In this document: one piece after another, positions 16,513 through 25,858 of the stretch | Numbering within the stretch: position 1 is the first letter of the stretch | Layout of the letters: every line of letters starts with the position of its first letter | Source: an uncultured cyanobacterium | Lineage (GTDB): Bacteria > Cyanobacteriota > Cyanobacteriia > Cyanobacteriales > Nostocaceae | Assembly (NCBI GenBank): GCA_903848645.1 | Contig: CAINGU010000048.1 | Location: 56,827 to 120,826 of the forward strand | Direction: 5' to 3' | Length of the DNA stretch: 64,000 nt | Position numbers and translations under genes: made by a program | Notes under the pieces: model-generated | The model's input: the letters and a program-made list of their open reading frames with translations, nothing else | The model's database searches: none | Told to the model about the DNA's origin: nothing

Positions 16513-16837
16513 CCACTAATATTATAATTCAATATACATGAATTATAATACAGTATCTTAGGTATATTTATGGGTTGTGTGCATAAATTTTTTAGATAAC
16601 ATCCAAATGTACCAAATCATCCTCTGCCACTTTAATCAGCATTCCTAAACAACTAATCAGTAACACATTTATCAAAAATCATGTATCTCTCTTGACACTA
16701 GGGATAAAATAGGGTAAACAAAAGAATAAACCCTAACAAAAACCCCATTTCCCCAAAATTTCCCAGGGCAAAAATAGGGCATAAAAAAATCAAAGTTTCC
16801 AACCAATTGCATTAACAAAAACCCTAGACAAAATAGC
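16513..16837. other. non-coding DNA between reverse transcriptase and nifH junction
   Basis: This 325-bp stretch is AT-rich and carries no supported gene. A short frame at 16672-16884 overlaps the nifH junction on the same strand and reads through the 5' piece in a different frame, so it is treated as spurious. The reverse transcriptase promoter must be within it. A possible non-coding RNA partner of the reverse transcriptase could also be here, but none is recognisable. Confidence 0.4.
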
Positions 16838-17287
<450 letters not shown>

Positions 17288-17472
17288 CTAGAATTAGTTA
17301 ATTGGTGGTTTTGTCTGGTTCTCACGGCCAAAGTTCTACGGCGGTGAGCGTGTGTAGAACGTCGCTATGGAGGCGAGCGCTCTACAGAAAATCTAGTGGT
17401 GTTCATGGTGTTTATTGGGTTGTAAGAATAATTAGTTAATGGGCGTTGAAAACCCTGGACGAGGAGACCCTT

Positions 17473-17491
17473 GGGCGGGGAGACCCCGCCC
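17473..17491. repeat. GC-rich hairpin directly after nifU
   Basis: GGGCGGGG and CCCCGCCC form an 8-bp GC stem with loop AGA, adjacent to the last base of nifU. The surrounding GAGGAGACCCTTGGGCGGGG belongs to a repeat seen widely between Nostoc genes. In the 216-bp nifU-nifH gap it may attenuate or stabilise the operon transcript upstream of nifH. The rest of the gap holds the nifH ribosome site and no gene. Confidence 0.6.
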
Positions 17492-18391
17492 CTACACTGC
17501 TTCGACAATAATTTCTTTACTGATGCGATCGCGTAATCTCGCTTCAATCGCAATCTTTAAAGTAGCAGTGCTGCTAGAACATGAACCGCAAGCACCTTTA
17601 AGAATGACTTTAATCTTATCGCCTTCTACATCATAAAGTTCTACATCTCCCCCGTCAGCGATTAAAACGGGTCGGACTTCTTCATCTAATACTTTTTGAA
17701 TCAGAGCGATTTTTTGAACTGTAGTTAATTGTCTTTGTGGCTCTGAACTAGGAATTTCTGTTTTAGCTTTCGCCTTGTAGCTGTAGAGATTTTTGTTGGC
17801 GGCTTCCTGCTTTACTTCTCTTATTATATCATCAATCTTCGTTAAACAGGAACCGCATCCGCCACCAGCTTTTACATAATTTGTTACTTGCTCTGCACTG
17901 AAGAGATTGTTTTGTGCAACTGCTTTCTTTATCTTAGCATCAGTTATTCCAAAACAACTACAGATGAGGACACCTTCTTCATCGTCATGTACCTCTAAAG
18001 CAATGCCTCGATAATTATAGATAGCAGCTTCTAAAGCTTCTTGACCCATAACAGAACAGTGCATTTTAGCTTCAGGTAAACCACCTAAATAATCAGCGAT
18101 TTCCTTATTTGTTACTCCCAAAGCTTCATCTAAAGTCAAACCTTTAACCATTTCAGTTAAAGCGCTCGAAGAAGCGATCGCACTTGTACAACCGAAAGTT
18201 TGAAACCGAGCATCGAGAATTTTATCTGTTGCTTCTTCAACTTTCAAATGTAATCTTAAAGCATCACCACAAGCAATACTTCCCACTTCACCAGTTGCAA
18301 CCTTCACACCAGCTTCGCCAGTTTCTTCAATTGCCCCTTGGTTTTTAGGATCGTAAAATAACTCTAATACTTTATCAGTGTAGTCCCACAT
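17492..18391 (-). CDS. nifU: nitrogenase Fe-S cluster scaffold protein NifU
   Basis: This 299-residue scaffold assembles [Fe-S] clusters for nitrogenase with sulfur from NifS. All three NifU domains are present: an IscU-like N-terminus (WDYTDKVLELFYDPKNQGAIE, Cys in GSIACGDALRL and MHCSVMG), a central [2Fe-2S] BFD-like domain with CSCFGI and GGGCGSCLTKI (about 145-180), and a C-terminal Nfu domain with GACGSCSSS. It lies between nifS and nifH on the minus strand, 87 bp after nifS, with an inserted (TTTTAGA)n-type repeat in the gap. Confidence 0.97.
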   Translation of the reverse strand: MWDYTDKVLELFYDPKNQGAIEETGEAGVKVATGEVGSIACGDALRLHLKVEEATDKILDARFQTFGCTSAIASSSALTEMVKGLTLDEALGVTNKEIADYLGGLPEAKMHCSVMGQEALEAAIYNYRGIALEVHDDEEGVLICSCFGITDAKIKKAVAQNNLFSAEQVTNYVKAGGGCGSCLTKIDDIIREVKQEAANKNLYSYKAKAKTEIPSSEPQRQLTTVQKIALIQKVLDEEVRPVLIADGGDVELYDVEGDKIKVILKGACGSCSSSTATLKIAIEARLRDRISKEIIVEAV

Positions 18392-18478
18392 AGTTAATTT
18401 TAGATTTTGGATTTTAGATTTTGGATTGGTGATTTGTGATTGGTCAGTAGTAAATAAAAACTGACCACTGACCAGTGA

Positions 18479-19684
18479 CTAATGACTACTGACTACGGAC
18501 TGTTGTTGTAACCAATCAGCATTATCATTTTTGAAGGGAGATAAAGCTCGAAGACGGTCAACAATTTCCGGCATTACTGCTATTACTTGATCAATTTCAG
18601 CTTCGGTTGTGTAGCGAGAAAGACTGAAGCGAATCGAACCATGTAAAGTAGTGTAGGGTAAACCCATAGCTCGTAAAACGTGGGAAGCTTCTAGAGAACC
18701 AGAAGTACAAGCAGAACCAGAAGAAGCACAAATACCGTACTTATTTAAGGAGAGCAAAATGGCTTCACCTTCAATATATTTGAACCCGATATTTGTAGTA
18801 TTTGGTAATCTATGTTTGATATCACCATTTACTTCACAATTGGGAATTTTAGCTAGAAGAGATTTTTCCAAATAATCGCGCAACTTTGTTAATCTCTGAG
18901 ATACTTCTTCTAAATGTAACAGTTCCAATTCCGCAGCTTTGCCAAGAGCAATAATTCCGGGAACGTTCTCTGTACCTGCTCTGCGTCCTCGTTCTTGGTG
19001 TCCACCAACTAATAGAGGACGGAAACGAACCCCACGTCTCACATACAAAGCACCAATACCTTTAGGAGCATGAATTTTGTGACCAGATATAGTTAACATA
19101 TCTATGGTGCTAGTCTTCATATTCAAGGGTATTTTGCCTACCGCTTGCACTGCATCAACGTGGAAGAGAGCGCCGTATTCCTTAACCATAGCACCAATTT
19201 CTTCAATTGGAAATATAGTGCCGGTTTCATTATTGGCATACATTACTGTTACCAAAGCAGTGTTACCAGTTAGAGAAGCTTCTAACTCATTCAAATCTAT
19301 TTGTCCCTTAGCATTTACTGACAAATAGGTAACTTGATAACCTTTAGATTCTAATTGTTTGCAAACATTTAAAACGGCGGGATGTTCTACTTGGGAAGTG
19401 ATGATGTGACGTTTTTCAGGTTGCGCTAATAACGCCGCATGAATAGCAGCATTATCGCCTTCCGTTCCGCAACTGGTAAAAACAATTTCTGATTCTTCTG
19501 CTCCGAGTAAAGCAGCAACTTGTTCTCTAGCTGTCTTTACAGCCTTCCCAAGTTGTCCACCAAAAGTGTGCATACTAGAAGGATTAGCATAGTAGTCCGT
19601 CAAATAAGGCATCATTGCCTCAACAACTTGAGGATCTATTTTAGTGGTGGCATTATTATCAAGATAGATGCAATTATTTTGCAT
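18479..19684 (-). CDS. nifS: nitrogenase-specific cysteine desulfurase NifS
   Basis: The product is 401 residues from the ATG at 19684 (MQNNCIYLDNNATTKIDP); an upstream frame extension to 19804 is not family-like. NifS is a pyridoxal-phosphate enzyme that removes sulfur from cysteine for cluster assembly on NifU. The PLP Lys is in TISGHKIHAPKGIGALYV and the active-site Cys in ASSGSACTSGSLEASHVLRAMG. The protein ends in LQQQSVVSSH, coded by DNA of the GTCAGTGGTCAGT-type tandem repeat that continues past the stop, so the last few residues seem to be repeat-derived. Confidence 0.97.
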   Translation of the reverse strand: MQNNCIYLDNNATTKIDPQVVEAMMPYLTDYYANPSSMHTFGGQLGKAVKTAREQVAALLGAEESEIVFTSCGTEGDNAAIHAALLAQPEKRHIITSQVEHPAVLNVCKQLESKGYQVTYLSVNAKGQIDLNELEASLTGNTALVTVMYANNETGTIFPIEEIGAMVKEYGALFHVDAVQAVGKIPLNMKTSTIDMLTISGHKIHAPKGIGALYVRRGVRFRPLLVGGHQERGRRAGTENVPGIIALGKAAELELLHLEEVSQRLTKLRDYLEKSLLAKIPNCEVNGDIKHRLPNTTNIGFKYIEGEAILLSLNKYGICASSGSACTSGSLEASHVLRAMGLPYTTLHGSIRFSLSRYTTEAEIDQVIAVMPEIVDRLRALSPFKNDNADWLQQQSVVSSH

Positions 19685-19781
19685 GATTTTCTCTATAAAA
19701 GTATAAAGTGGTAAATCGAAGAATTGGGTGAGGTTTAGGGCGGTTAGTTTAGGGCGGTTAGAAACCGCAGCTACACAGGCA

Positions 19782-19840
19782 AAACCCACCTGCGTGGGTT
19801 TCAAACCCTTGACTTTTCTATTAGTCCGCGAAGGCGGACT
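19782..19840. repeat. double-hairpin intergenic repeat between fdxN and nifS
   Basis: AAACCCAC/GTGGGTTT (19782-19789, 19794-19801, loop CTGC) is followed by AGTCCGC/GCGGACT (19823-19829, 19834-19840, loop GAAG). The arrangement resembles the pair at 28304-28351 and belongs to a known style of multi-hairpin repeat in Nostoc-type genomes. The gap 19685-19899 holds no gene. Confidence 0.65.
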
Positions 19841-19899
19841 TTGTTTGTATAGCCGCGAATTCCATTCGCCTTTTGGACTTGATTTCTGTTCCCTGTCAC

Positions 19900-20244
19900 C
19901 TATATAACTATTGGTCCTTGATGCTTTTGCAATTGTTGGGCAATTTTTTGGGAATAAGAGTTATACCAATTCTCCCAGTAGTCTTGTTTATTGGTTAATT
20001 TTGCTCTAACACGGTTGTAAGTAGCAAACCAACTTTCCCAATAATCACTAGGTTGTTTAATGCAACCATCAACAGTAGGACAACTGGCTTTACATTGAGG
20101 TACGGTGTGAATACTACCAGCGCAATTTGTGCAAAGTTCCGAGTCAATCCAGTAATTACCGTCAACTTCTTGAATTGCACCGGTAGGACAAACAGATAAA
20201 CACAACTTGCAGGAAATACACTGGCTAGTAATTTCGTAAGCCAT
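19900..20244 (-). CDS. fdxN: nif-associated bacterial-type ferredoxin FdxN
   Basis: This 114-residue ferredoxin has two [4Fe-4S] motifs: CISCKLCLSVCPTGAI (residues 8-23) and CTNCAGSIHTVPQCKASCP (~38-56), the second with the long insertion typical of nif ferredoxins. FdxN is thought to supply electrons for NifB or cluster synthesis. In Anabaena PCC 7120 this gene is interrupted by a 55-kb element; here the reading frame is intact. It lies between nifB and nifS in the operon. Confidence 0.95.
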   Translation of the reverse strand: MAYEITSQCISCKLCLSVCPTGAIQEVDGNYWIDSELCTNCAGSIHTVPQCKASCPTVDGCIKQPSDYWESWFATYNRVRAKLTNKQDYWENWYNSYSQKIAQQLQKHQGPIVI

Positions 20245-20259
20245 GATTATTTACCTCGG

Positions 20260-20335
20260 AGATTTTAGATTTTAGATTTTAGATTTTAGATTAGAGTTAA
20301 TTCAATAAAATCCAAAATCCAAAATCCAAAATTGA
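20260..20335. repeat. GATTTTA heptanucleotide tandem repeats
   Basis: The fdxN-nifB gap contains GATTTTA in tandem (about 20260-20292) and then the inverse-complement series AAAATCC three times (20307-20335). The two halves could fold into one long hairpin. Similar runs lie at 18393-18426, 43794-43827 and 49108-49150. Confidence 0.75.
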
Positions 20336-20336
20336 A

Positions 20337-21776
20337 TTACCCATTAGCCTTAACATATTGCTCGTAAAATTCTAAAGCAACCTTTTCAATTACGTCATAG
20401 GCTTCAACAGTTTGTATTCCTGCTGCTTCTAATTTTTCCTTGGGACAATTGCCTATTTTCGATACCAGGACTGCTTTACAATCTGCAATTGATTTCATTA
20501 TATTATCTGCGGTAGCTTCTTCGCTGTAACCACCTTGACAATATTGATCAATCTTGCGGTGACTAACAAAACGAACTTCATTACCATCAACTTCATACAC
20601 TTGAAATTCTTTCGCGTGTCCGAAATGTTGGTTAACTAATCCACCACCTTTTGTTGCTACTGCAATCAAGATTTTAGGACTATTAGCAGATTTTTTGCCA
20701 GTTGATGCTTTATCTTTTGCAGCCTTAATTTCTTCTCTAAATTTCTCAATCCCTTCGTGAACTTCTTGACGGGTTTCAAAGTTATATTCTGGAGCCATTT
20801 CCATGAACTTATCTTTAGTAAATTCTTGGCTACGATCTTCTCCTAATAATCCTACCGCATCGGCTCGACACTGACGACAGTGGCGCATCATTTTCATATT
20901 ACCAGAGCAATTGTCTTGGACTTCTTTCAGTTCTTTTCCTGTTGGTCCACGTTGACCAGTTAAACCGAAATGAGTACCATGTTCTGGTGCAGAAATTAGC
21001 GGCATAATGTTGTGTAAGAATGCTCCTCTTTCACGAATAGCCTTATTAACTTCTACCAAATGTTTGTCATTAACTCCAGGAATCATCACGGAATTAACTT
21101 TACATAAGATATCAGCTTCCTTGAGAGCTTGCAATCCTTCCAATTGTTTTTCTAGAAGAATTTTTGCGCCTTCAACCCCTCTGTAACGTTTGCGTTTATA
21201 GTGAACCCAAGAATAGATTTGTGCGCCTATTTCGGGGTCAATGGTATTAAGGGTGATAGTAACGTGATCTATATTTAATTGTTTGATGCGATCAATATGT
21301 TCTGTCAGCATCAAACCGTTAGTAGATAAGCACAATTTAATATCTGGTGCTTTATCGGCAATTAATTCAAAAGTCCGAAAAGTTTTTTCTGGATTAGCCA
21401 AAGGATCACCAGGACCCGCAACTCCCAATACAGTCATTTGGGGAATTTTTCCGGCAATTACTAACACTTTATGTGCAGCTTCTTCCGGTGTGAGCAATTC
21501 GCTCACTACTCCAGGACGACTTTCGTTAGCGCAGTCATACTTGCGGTTACAATAGTTACATTGAATATTGCAAGCTGGAGCAACGGCAACGTGCATCCGT
21601 GCATAGTGATGATGAGCCTCTTCACTATAGCAGGGGTGTTTAGAAATGCGTTCTATGAGTTTTTCATCCATTTCTGGAGTTGTGCTGCTGTCGCAACCGC
21701 AAGCAGCAGATGTAGGCGGGCTGATAATGATATCCTGATTTTCGGAGGTGAGAATGTTGTTAGCAGGTAGTGTCAT
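20337..21776 (-). CDS. nifB: FeMo-cofactor biosynthesis radical SAM protein NifB
   Basis: This 479-residue radical S-adenosylmethionine enzyme makes NifB-co, the carbide-containing core of the FeMo cofactor. The SAM-cluster motif is [14 protein letters not shown] (about 70-83). An auxiliary-cluster Cys-rich region ([14 protein letters not shown]) and the C-terminal NifX/NafY-like domain ([23 protein letters not shown] to the end) follow. It is the first gene of the minus-strand nif operon, with the regulatory cassette at 22007-22141 upstream. A clear Shine-Dalgarno sequence is not seen. Confidence 0.97.
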   Translation of the reverse strand: MTLPANNILTSENQDIIISPPTSAACGCDSSTTPEMDEKLIERISKHPCYSEEAHHHYARMHVAVAPACNIQCNYCNRKYDCANESRPGVVSELLTPEEAAHKVLVIAGKIPQMTVLGVAGPGDPLANPEKTFRTFELIADKAPDIKLCLSTNGLMLTEHIDRIKQLNIDHVTITLNTIDPEIGAQIYSWVHYKRKRYRGVEGAKILLEKQLEGLQALKEADILCKVNSVMIPGVNDKHLVEVNKAIRERGAFLHNIMPLISAPEHGTHFGLTGQRGPTGKELKEVQDNCSGNMKMMRHCRQCRADAVGLLGEDRSQEFTKDKFMEMAPEYNFETRQEVHEGIEKFREEIKAAKDKASTGKKSANSPKILIAVATKGGGLVNQHFGHAKEFQVYEVDGNEVRFVSHRKIDQYCQGGYSEEATADNIMKSIADCKAVLVSKIGNCPKEKLEAAGIQTVEAYDVIEKVALEFYEQYVKANG

Positions 21777-22006
21777 TGAATTTCGCTGTTGGAGGTGGAC
21801 TTGAGAGCCACTGTGGGAGATGCTGTTACTACTGCCAATATCTAAATGATTTTAGACATGGTGCTAATCTCATCCCTCCACTCACTTTTGACTGCTAACT
21901 TTGTTTTGTTAAGGAGCGTTAAGTGATTGGCGATAAATGATTTATAGCAGCCCTTTTTTTGCTCCCCTTCGTTGACACCAGGATAGAACTTATTGGATTT
22001 ATTATG

Positions 22007-22141
22007 TTTGTACTCAAATCCTTAAATCCTTGCATTGCAACGATACAAAAATTAAAAAAGATTTTTTCGGGTAGGGGTACGAGTATTTATAGTCAGGGGT
22101 ACGAGTATTTATAGTGAGGGGTTCAGGATTTCTTTGTACTC
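22007..22141 (-). promoter_or_regulatory. nifB upstream activator cassette (CnfR-type candidate)
   Basis: Read towards nifB, a GAGTACAAA box (22141-22133) is followed by two CGTACCCCT motifs (starting at 22103 and 22081, exactly 22 bp apart, within a perfect 21-bp direct repeat) and a second GAGTACAAACATAATAAAT box (from 22015). The same order and nearly the same spacing occur upstream of nifP (23801-23926). CnfR/PatB is known to activate nifB and nifP promoters in cyanobacteria, so this is the best candidate for its target; the assignment is inferred. The cassette ends 230 bp before the nifB start. The remainder of 21777-22588 holds no gene. Confidence 0.75.
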
Positions 22142-22588
22142 ATCTCAAATTCAATACCTGTAAGGATTTCAGCTATCTTTTTATTGGGTTTTATTGATAT
22201 TCAACTGTACTCAACTTTTCTACAAATTATCCTGAAAACTCTTGTTTATCAGGGATTTAAGGATAAAAAACTGGAGTAAGACTAATCCGACTACTCCAGA
22301 TCCGAGCGAAATTCAATTCTGTATACAACCTATCATTTTTTTTCGAGTAAAAATGCAATTTATATTTTTTTAAGTTTTCCATTATTAATAATATTTTTTG
22401 TGGCTGTATTACTTGCTGTGCAATGAATATAGCCCAACAATAACATCTATATTAATGCAGATAATTTGCAAAAGATTTAACTTTTTTATCATTATTTATT
22501 GGTGATTATTGATAATTTTGTTAGCCATGAACCTTCCATCATTATTAGACTATAAATATAGTAAACAAATCAGATAAAGGAAAATGTT

Positions 22589-22828
22589 ATGAAAGCTATT
22601 GTTATTCGTCGTTATGGTTCTGGTGAAGCAGCCACCATTCCTTTAGCGGCGTTAACGGCTCTCCAAGCCCTGAAAGACTGGAGTAATATCAAATCTGGTT
22701 AAAATGTATTGATTAATGGTGCTTTGGGCGTTGTAGGCGTTTTTATGACTCAGGTGACGGGTATTTGTAGTTCTAAAAATTTGGATTTCCTGAAGTCTCT
22801 GAATGCAGATTTAGTTATTGATTTTTGA
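22589..22828 (+). pseudogene. decayed zinc-type alcohol dehydrogenase/quinone reductase
   Basis: One frame reads MKAIVIRRYGSGE, jumps to AATIPLAALTALQALKDWSNIKSG, meets TAA (22700-22702), then continues [40 protein letters not shown] and a stop. These are four short collinear pieces of an NADPH:quinone oxidoreductase-like protein (full length ~320 residues), with large internal deletions. The cofactor motif GAxGxVG is altered. AAGG precedes the ATG. It is a gene relic between the nifB and nifP promoters. Confidence 0.8.
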
Positions 22829-22940
22829 CATCCTGTTACTTTCTGCTATATTTACAAAGGTGTCTGTTAGGGAATGAGAAAATCTAACTGCAAAACATTG
22901 CTAGGTAACATATTAGTTCTATTGAATAGAGGGTAAATTA

Positions 22941-23432
22941 ATGAAGCAAGATTTAAAAATTGCGTTAGGTCAAGCGTCAAGCTGGGGGCTGATATTGCTA
23001 CTTCCTATTTTGGGAAATTTCCTATTTTTAGCCAGTGCTAGAGCCGATTCAGATAGTAATCTGACGATTGAGGTAGATGGAATAAAAAACCAATCTGGAC
23101 AAATTTGTGCTAGTCTTTTTTCTAAAAGCAAAGGATTTCCTAGTGATAGTGAAAAAGCTTTAAAATCTGAGTGTGTTGCTGTTACAGAAACGCCTCAAAA
23201 ACTGACTTTTAAGAACTTGAAACCAGGTACTTATGCCGTTGCATTAATTCATGATGCTAATGGAGATGGTATTCTCAATACTAATTCTTTTGGTATCCCT
23301 ACAGAAGGTTTTGGGTTTTCTAACAATCCATTGGTGCTGACAGGACCACCTAAGTTTAAAGACTCGGCTGTTTTCGTAGCTGGTTCTAATACTGATATTC
23401 AGATTCAATTGCAATACCTTTTGGGTCAGTGA
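22941..23432 (+). CDS. exported DUF2141-family protein
   Basis: This 163-residue protein has a signal peptide (hydrophobic WGLILLLPILGNFLFLASARA, cleavage after ARA about residue 35). A single beta-rich DUF2141 domain follows: ICASLFSKSKGFP, FKNLKPGTYAVALIHDANGDGILNTNSFGIPTEGFGFSNN and a C-terminal strand. DUF2141 proteins are predicted periplasmic or surface proteins of unknown function. GAGGG stands before the start. It lies between the two nif regulatory cassettes, facing nifP, and seems unrelated to nitrogen fixation. Confidence 0.88.
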   Translation: MKQDLKIALGQASSWGLILLLPILGNFLFLASARADSDSNLTIEVDGIKNQSGQICASLFSKSKGFPSDSEKALKSECVAVTETPQKLTFKNLKPGTYAVALIHDANGDGILNTNSFGIPTEGFGFSNNPLVLTGPPKFKDSAVFVAGSNTDIQIQLQYLLGQ

Positions 23433-23800
23433 TTTAAAGATTGGCGTTGACTAATGACAATAGGAATTTAGCAACGTCCAAATATTCTTTTTATTATCAT
23501 CAATTACAACATAATAATTATCACCATTCACCGTCATTACAGTTTAGAGAATTTCCCAACTTTTTCTCTCTTGTTTTAATTTTGTATCCCTACATACAGC
23601 AAACAAATCCTAAGACAAAATAAAGAAATTCACCTTTTAACTACCAGAACTATAAAATAATAGTAGTAGTCGGTAATACATAAAATCTATCTTTACTGTC
23701 ATCAAGGCAACGTTTCACAAGGAAATGAGTACAAGTTAATATATCGCAAAATATCTTGCCTAAATAGCTGCAAAGCCTCACAGGTTAAGAGATTTGTTTT

Positions 23801-23926
23801 GAGTACAAAAAAGCTGCATCCCTAACCCAAAAATACCAGTACCCCTGTGATAAAAAACTAGTACCCCTACCCCAACAGAAAATGTAAAGTTCTGTTAAAT
23901 AGGGGTTTAAACCTATTGAGTACAAA
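23801..23926 (+). promoter_or_regulatory. nifP upstream activator cassette (CnfR-type candidate)
   Basis: GAGTACAAA (23801-23809), AGTACCCCT (23838-23846), AGTACCCCT (23860-23868, again 22 bp later) and GAGTACAAACGTAATAAAT (from 23918) repeat the nifB cassette in the orientation of nifP. Offsets from the first box are 37, 59 and 117 bp, against 38, 60 and 126 bp at nifB. The second box ends 107 bp before the nifP start. The gap 23433-24032 has no other supported feature; a 60-codon frame at 23441 lacks a ribosome site and family features. Confidence 0.75.
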
Positions 23927-24032
23927 CGTAATAAATTTAATAAATCTAATCTGCATTGCTAATTCTATCCCCTGGGGAGTGATCTGATATAAGCATGAAA
24001 ACAGTACAGGATTTTTTCACCTGACAATACAG

Positions 24033-24764
24033 ATGCACCAGTCTTTAAACAGTATCAGTAAAACCGAAACTGTAAATCCAAACCTCAGAAAAGATGCAGG
24101 TTCTCAACTTTTTTTAGAACCATTAATCAGTGATTTTCGGATTATTTTTGAGCGTGATCCAGCCGCACGTAATTGGCTAGAGGTCATGTTTTGTTACCCT
24201 GGATTTCATGCTCTTTGTTTACATCGTCTTGGACATTGGTTACATCTCCATAAAGTGAGTTTTATTCCCCGGTTTATTTCCCATTTGGCACGGTTTTTCA
24301 CAGGTATTGAAATTCACCCAGGGGCAAAAATTGGCAAAGGTGTATTCATTGATCATGGCATGGGTGTTGTCATTGGTGAAACTGCCATTGTCGGGGACTA
24401 TACACTCATTTATCAGGGTGTCACATTGGGGGGAACTGGCAAAGAAAGCGGTAAACGTCATCCTACTTTGGGTAATAATGTTGTCGTTGGTGCGGGTGCG
24501 AAAGTATTAGGAAATCTGCAAATTAGCGATCGCGTCCGCATCGGTGCAGGTTCAATTGTCTTGGGTGATGTGCCTCCAGATGCCACCGTTGTCGGCATTC
24601 CGGGACGGATTATTTCTCGTAAGTCTAATAACCGCATTTCTCCCTTAGAACATAACAAATTACCCGATATAGAAGCAGGTATGATCCGTTCTTTGCTGTC
24701 CCGGATTGAGCAATTAGAACAACAAGTCCAAACTCTGACAAATCATCATCAAGATGATCAATAA
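24033..24764 (+). CDS. nifP: serine O-acetyltransferase NifP/CysE
   Basis: This 243-residue enzyme makes O-acetylserine, the precursor of cysteine, and so supplies sulfur for the many Fe-S clusters of nitrogenase. The N-terminal helical domain (IFERDPAARNWLEVMFCYPGFHALCLHRLGHWL) and left-handed beta-helix (IHPGAKIGKGVFIDHGMGVVIGETAIVGD, GVTLGGTGKESGKRHPTLGNNVVVGAGAKVLG) are complete. The C-terminal tail has a coiled-coil LLSRIEQLEQQVQTL. Its position opposite nifB and its shared promoter cassette support the name nifP rather than a housekeeping cysE. Confidence 0.93.
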   Translation: MHQSLNSISKTETVNPNLRKDAGSQLFLEPLISDFRIIFERDPAARNWLEVMFCYPGFHALCLHRLGHWLHLHKVSFIPRFISHLARFFTGIEIHPGAKIGKGVFIDHGMGVVIGETAIVGDYTLIYQGVTLGGTGKESGKRHPTLGNNVVVGAGAKVLGNLQISDRVRIGAGSIVLGDVPPDATVVGIPGRIISRKSNNRISPLEHNKLPDIEAGMIRSLLSRIEQLEQQVQTLTNHHQDDQ

Positions 24765-24787
24765 TGTCAAAATTGTAAATTTTACTA

Positions 24788-25042
24788 ATGTCACAAAATT
24801 GTAACTTTTTAACTATCGGGGAACAAGTTTTGCACATTCCTTTAGGTGATAGATGGTGTATTTATCACCGTTTGCAAGAGTTGATGATTTCCTGTTCCTG
24901 TCCCCCGGATGGGTCTTTGCGCGTACAAGTTAATAGCCTGCAAGAAGCGATTCTTGTTCGTAGTACATTAATGCAATTCTTTGCTTCTCGTCATCAATTA
25001 GTGACATGGTTAGAGAATTGTTTGTGTAACGGTATTGAGTAA
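24788..25042 (+). CDS. small nif-cluster protein of unknown function
   Basis: This 84-residue Cys-rich protein (CNFLTIGEQVLHIPLGDRWCIYHRLQELMISCSCPPDGSLRVQV...) has four or five cysteines and a helical C-terminus (AILVRSTLMQFFASRHQLVTWLENCL). It starts 24 bp after nifP on the same strand and so is probably cotranscribed. Small proteins of this sort lie between nifP and nifV in Nostoc-type nif clusters. No function is known to me. Confidence 0.75.
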   Translation: MSQNCNFLTIGEQVLHIPLGDRWCIYHRLQELMISCSCPPDGSLRVQVNSLQEAILVRSTLMQFFASRHQLVTWLENCLCNGIE

Positions 25043-25311
25043 AGATTGCTGAAAAAAATCATGTTTTTTTGATTAGTACGACTGATGACAATTAATAATT
25101 CGGGAAATGTCTAATCAAAAGCATATCAGAGGTTAATTCTGGATGCAAGTCTGATTTATCTCAAGTCATTGTTCACTCACAAACTATCTTGCATATTGAA
25201 GATAATTCACCTAAGCTTAGGTTCACCCAGTTTGCGAAAACTAAAATAATTAGTTATTGCTGATGGGAATGACTTGTACTTCATGTTGATTAAGATTGTG
25301 AATGTCCAATT

Positions 25312-25518
25312 ATGGTGATTAATAGTAGTGATAGAAAGTTACTGCAATTTCTACAAAAAGAACTAGCACTTTCCCAGGCTGATATTGCTGTAGCAACGCG
25401 ACATCCTGAGTTCAATCATGGACCTTTACCGATGCTGCTTTGGCAATATGGGTTAGTGGATTTACAACAACTAGACAGAATTTTTGATTGGCTTGCAGAA
25501 CACCCTGAATTAAGGTAG
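25312..25518 (+). CDS. DUF2949-family small protein
   Basis: This 68-residue soluble protein (LLQFLQKELALSQADIAVATRH...GPLPMLLWQYGLVDLQQLDRIFDWL) has the DUF2949 pattern: two amphipathic helices around a conserved GPLPMLLWQYGLV. Its function is not known. It lies in the nifP-nifV interval in the same orientation, after a 269-bp gap in which no gene is seen. Confidence 0.8.
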   Translation: MVINSSDRKLLQFLQKELALSQADIAVATRHPEFNHGPLPMLLWQYGLVDLQQLDRIFDWLAEHPELR

Positions 25519-25554
25519 ATGAAAAATTACCAGTAAAAATATGAGGTTAAAATT

Positions 25555-25674
25555 ATGATTACTAGCTTAATTGCTGGCATGAGTATGTTATTTTTTACAG
25601 GATTTGCTAATATTTATATGGGTTATTGGCTACTAACAAAATCTACAAATAATACCACTAAAAATATTGGATAA
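25555..25674 (+). CDS. 39-residue single-pass membrane peptide
   Basis: A short frame with a plausible ribosome site (GAGG, 9 bp before the ATG) encodes MITSLIAGMSMLFFTGFANI followed by YMGYWLLTKSTNNTTKNIG. It is one hydrophobic helix with a polar tail. It lies 36 bp after the DUF2949 gene and 184 bp before nifV. Size, hydrophobicity and position suggest a real small membrane protein, but there is no homology evidence. Confidence 0.45.
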   Translation: MITSLIAGMSMLFFTGFANIYMGYWLLTKSTNNTTKNIG

Positions 25675-25858
25675 ATTATACTTATTTTTTGTTTCTTATC
25701 ATACAGATGCAACAGAAATATTTGATTAATAATTAAGGATCGTAAATCATAATTCATGATTTATTCGCTCAATCAAGTATTTATTGCCCATCTACCCCAA
25801 GGAAGAATTGTAGCGAACAAGGATATTACAAGAAAACTCCGCTAGAGGGATGTTGAAA

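Noticed and set aside
23441..23623. 60-codon frame after the DUF2141 gene
   Set aside because: Low-complexity His/Asn/Tyr-rich translation with no ribosome site; probably non-coding.
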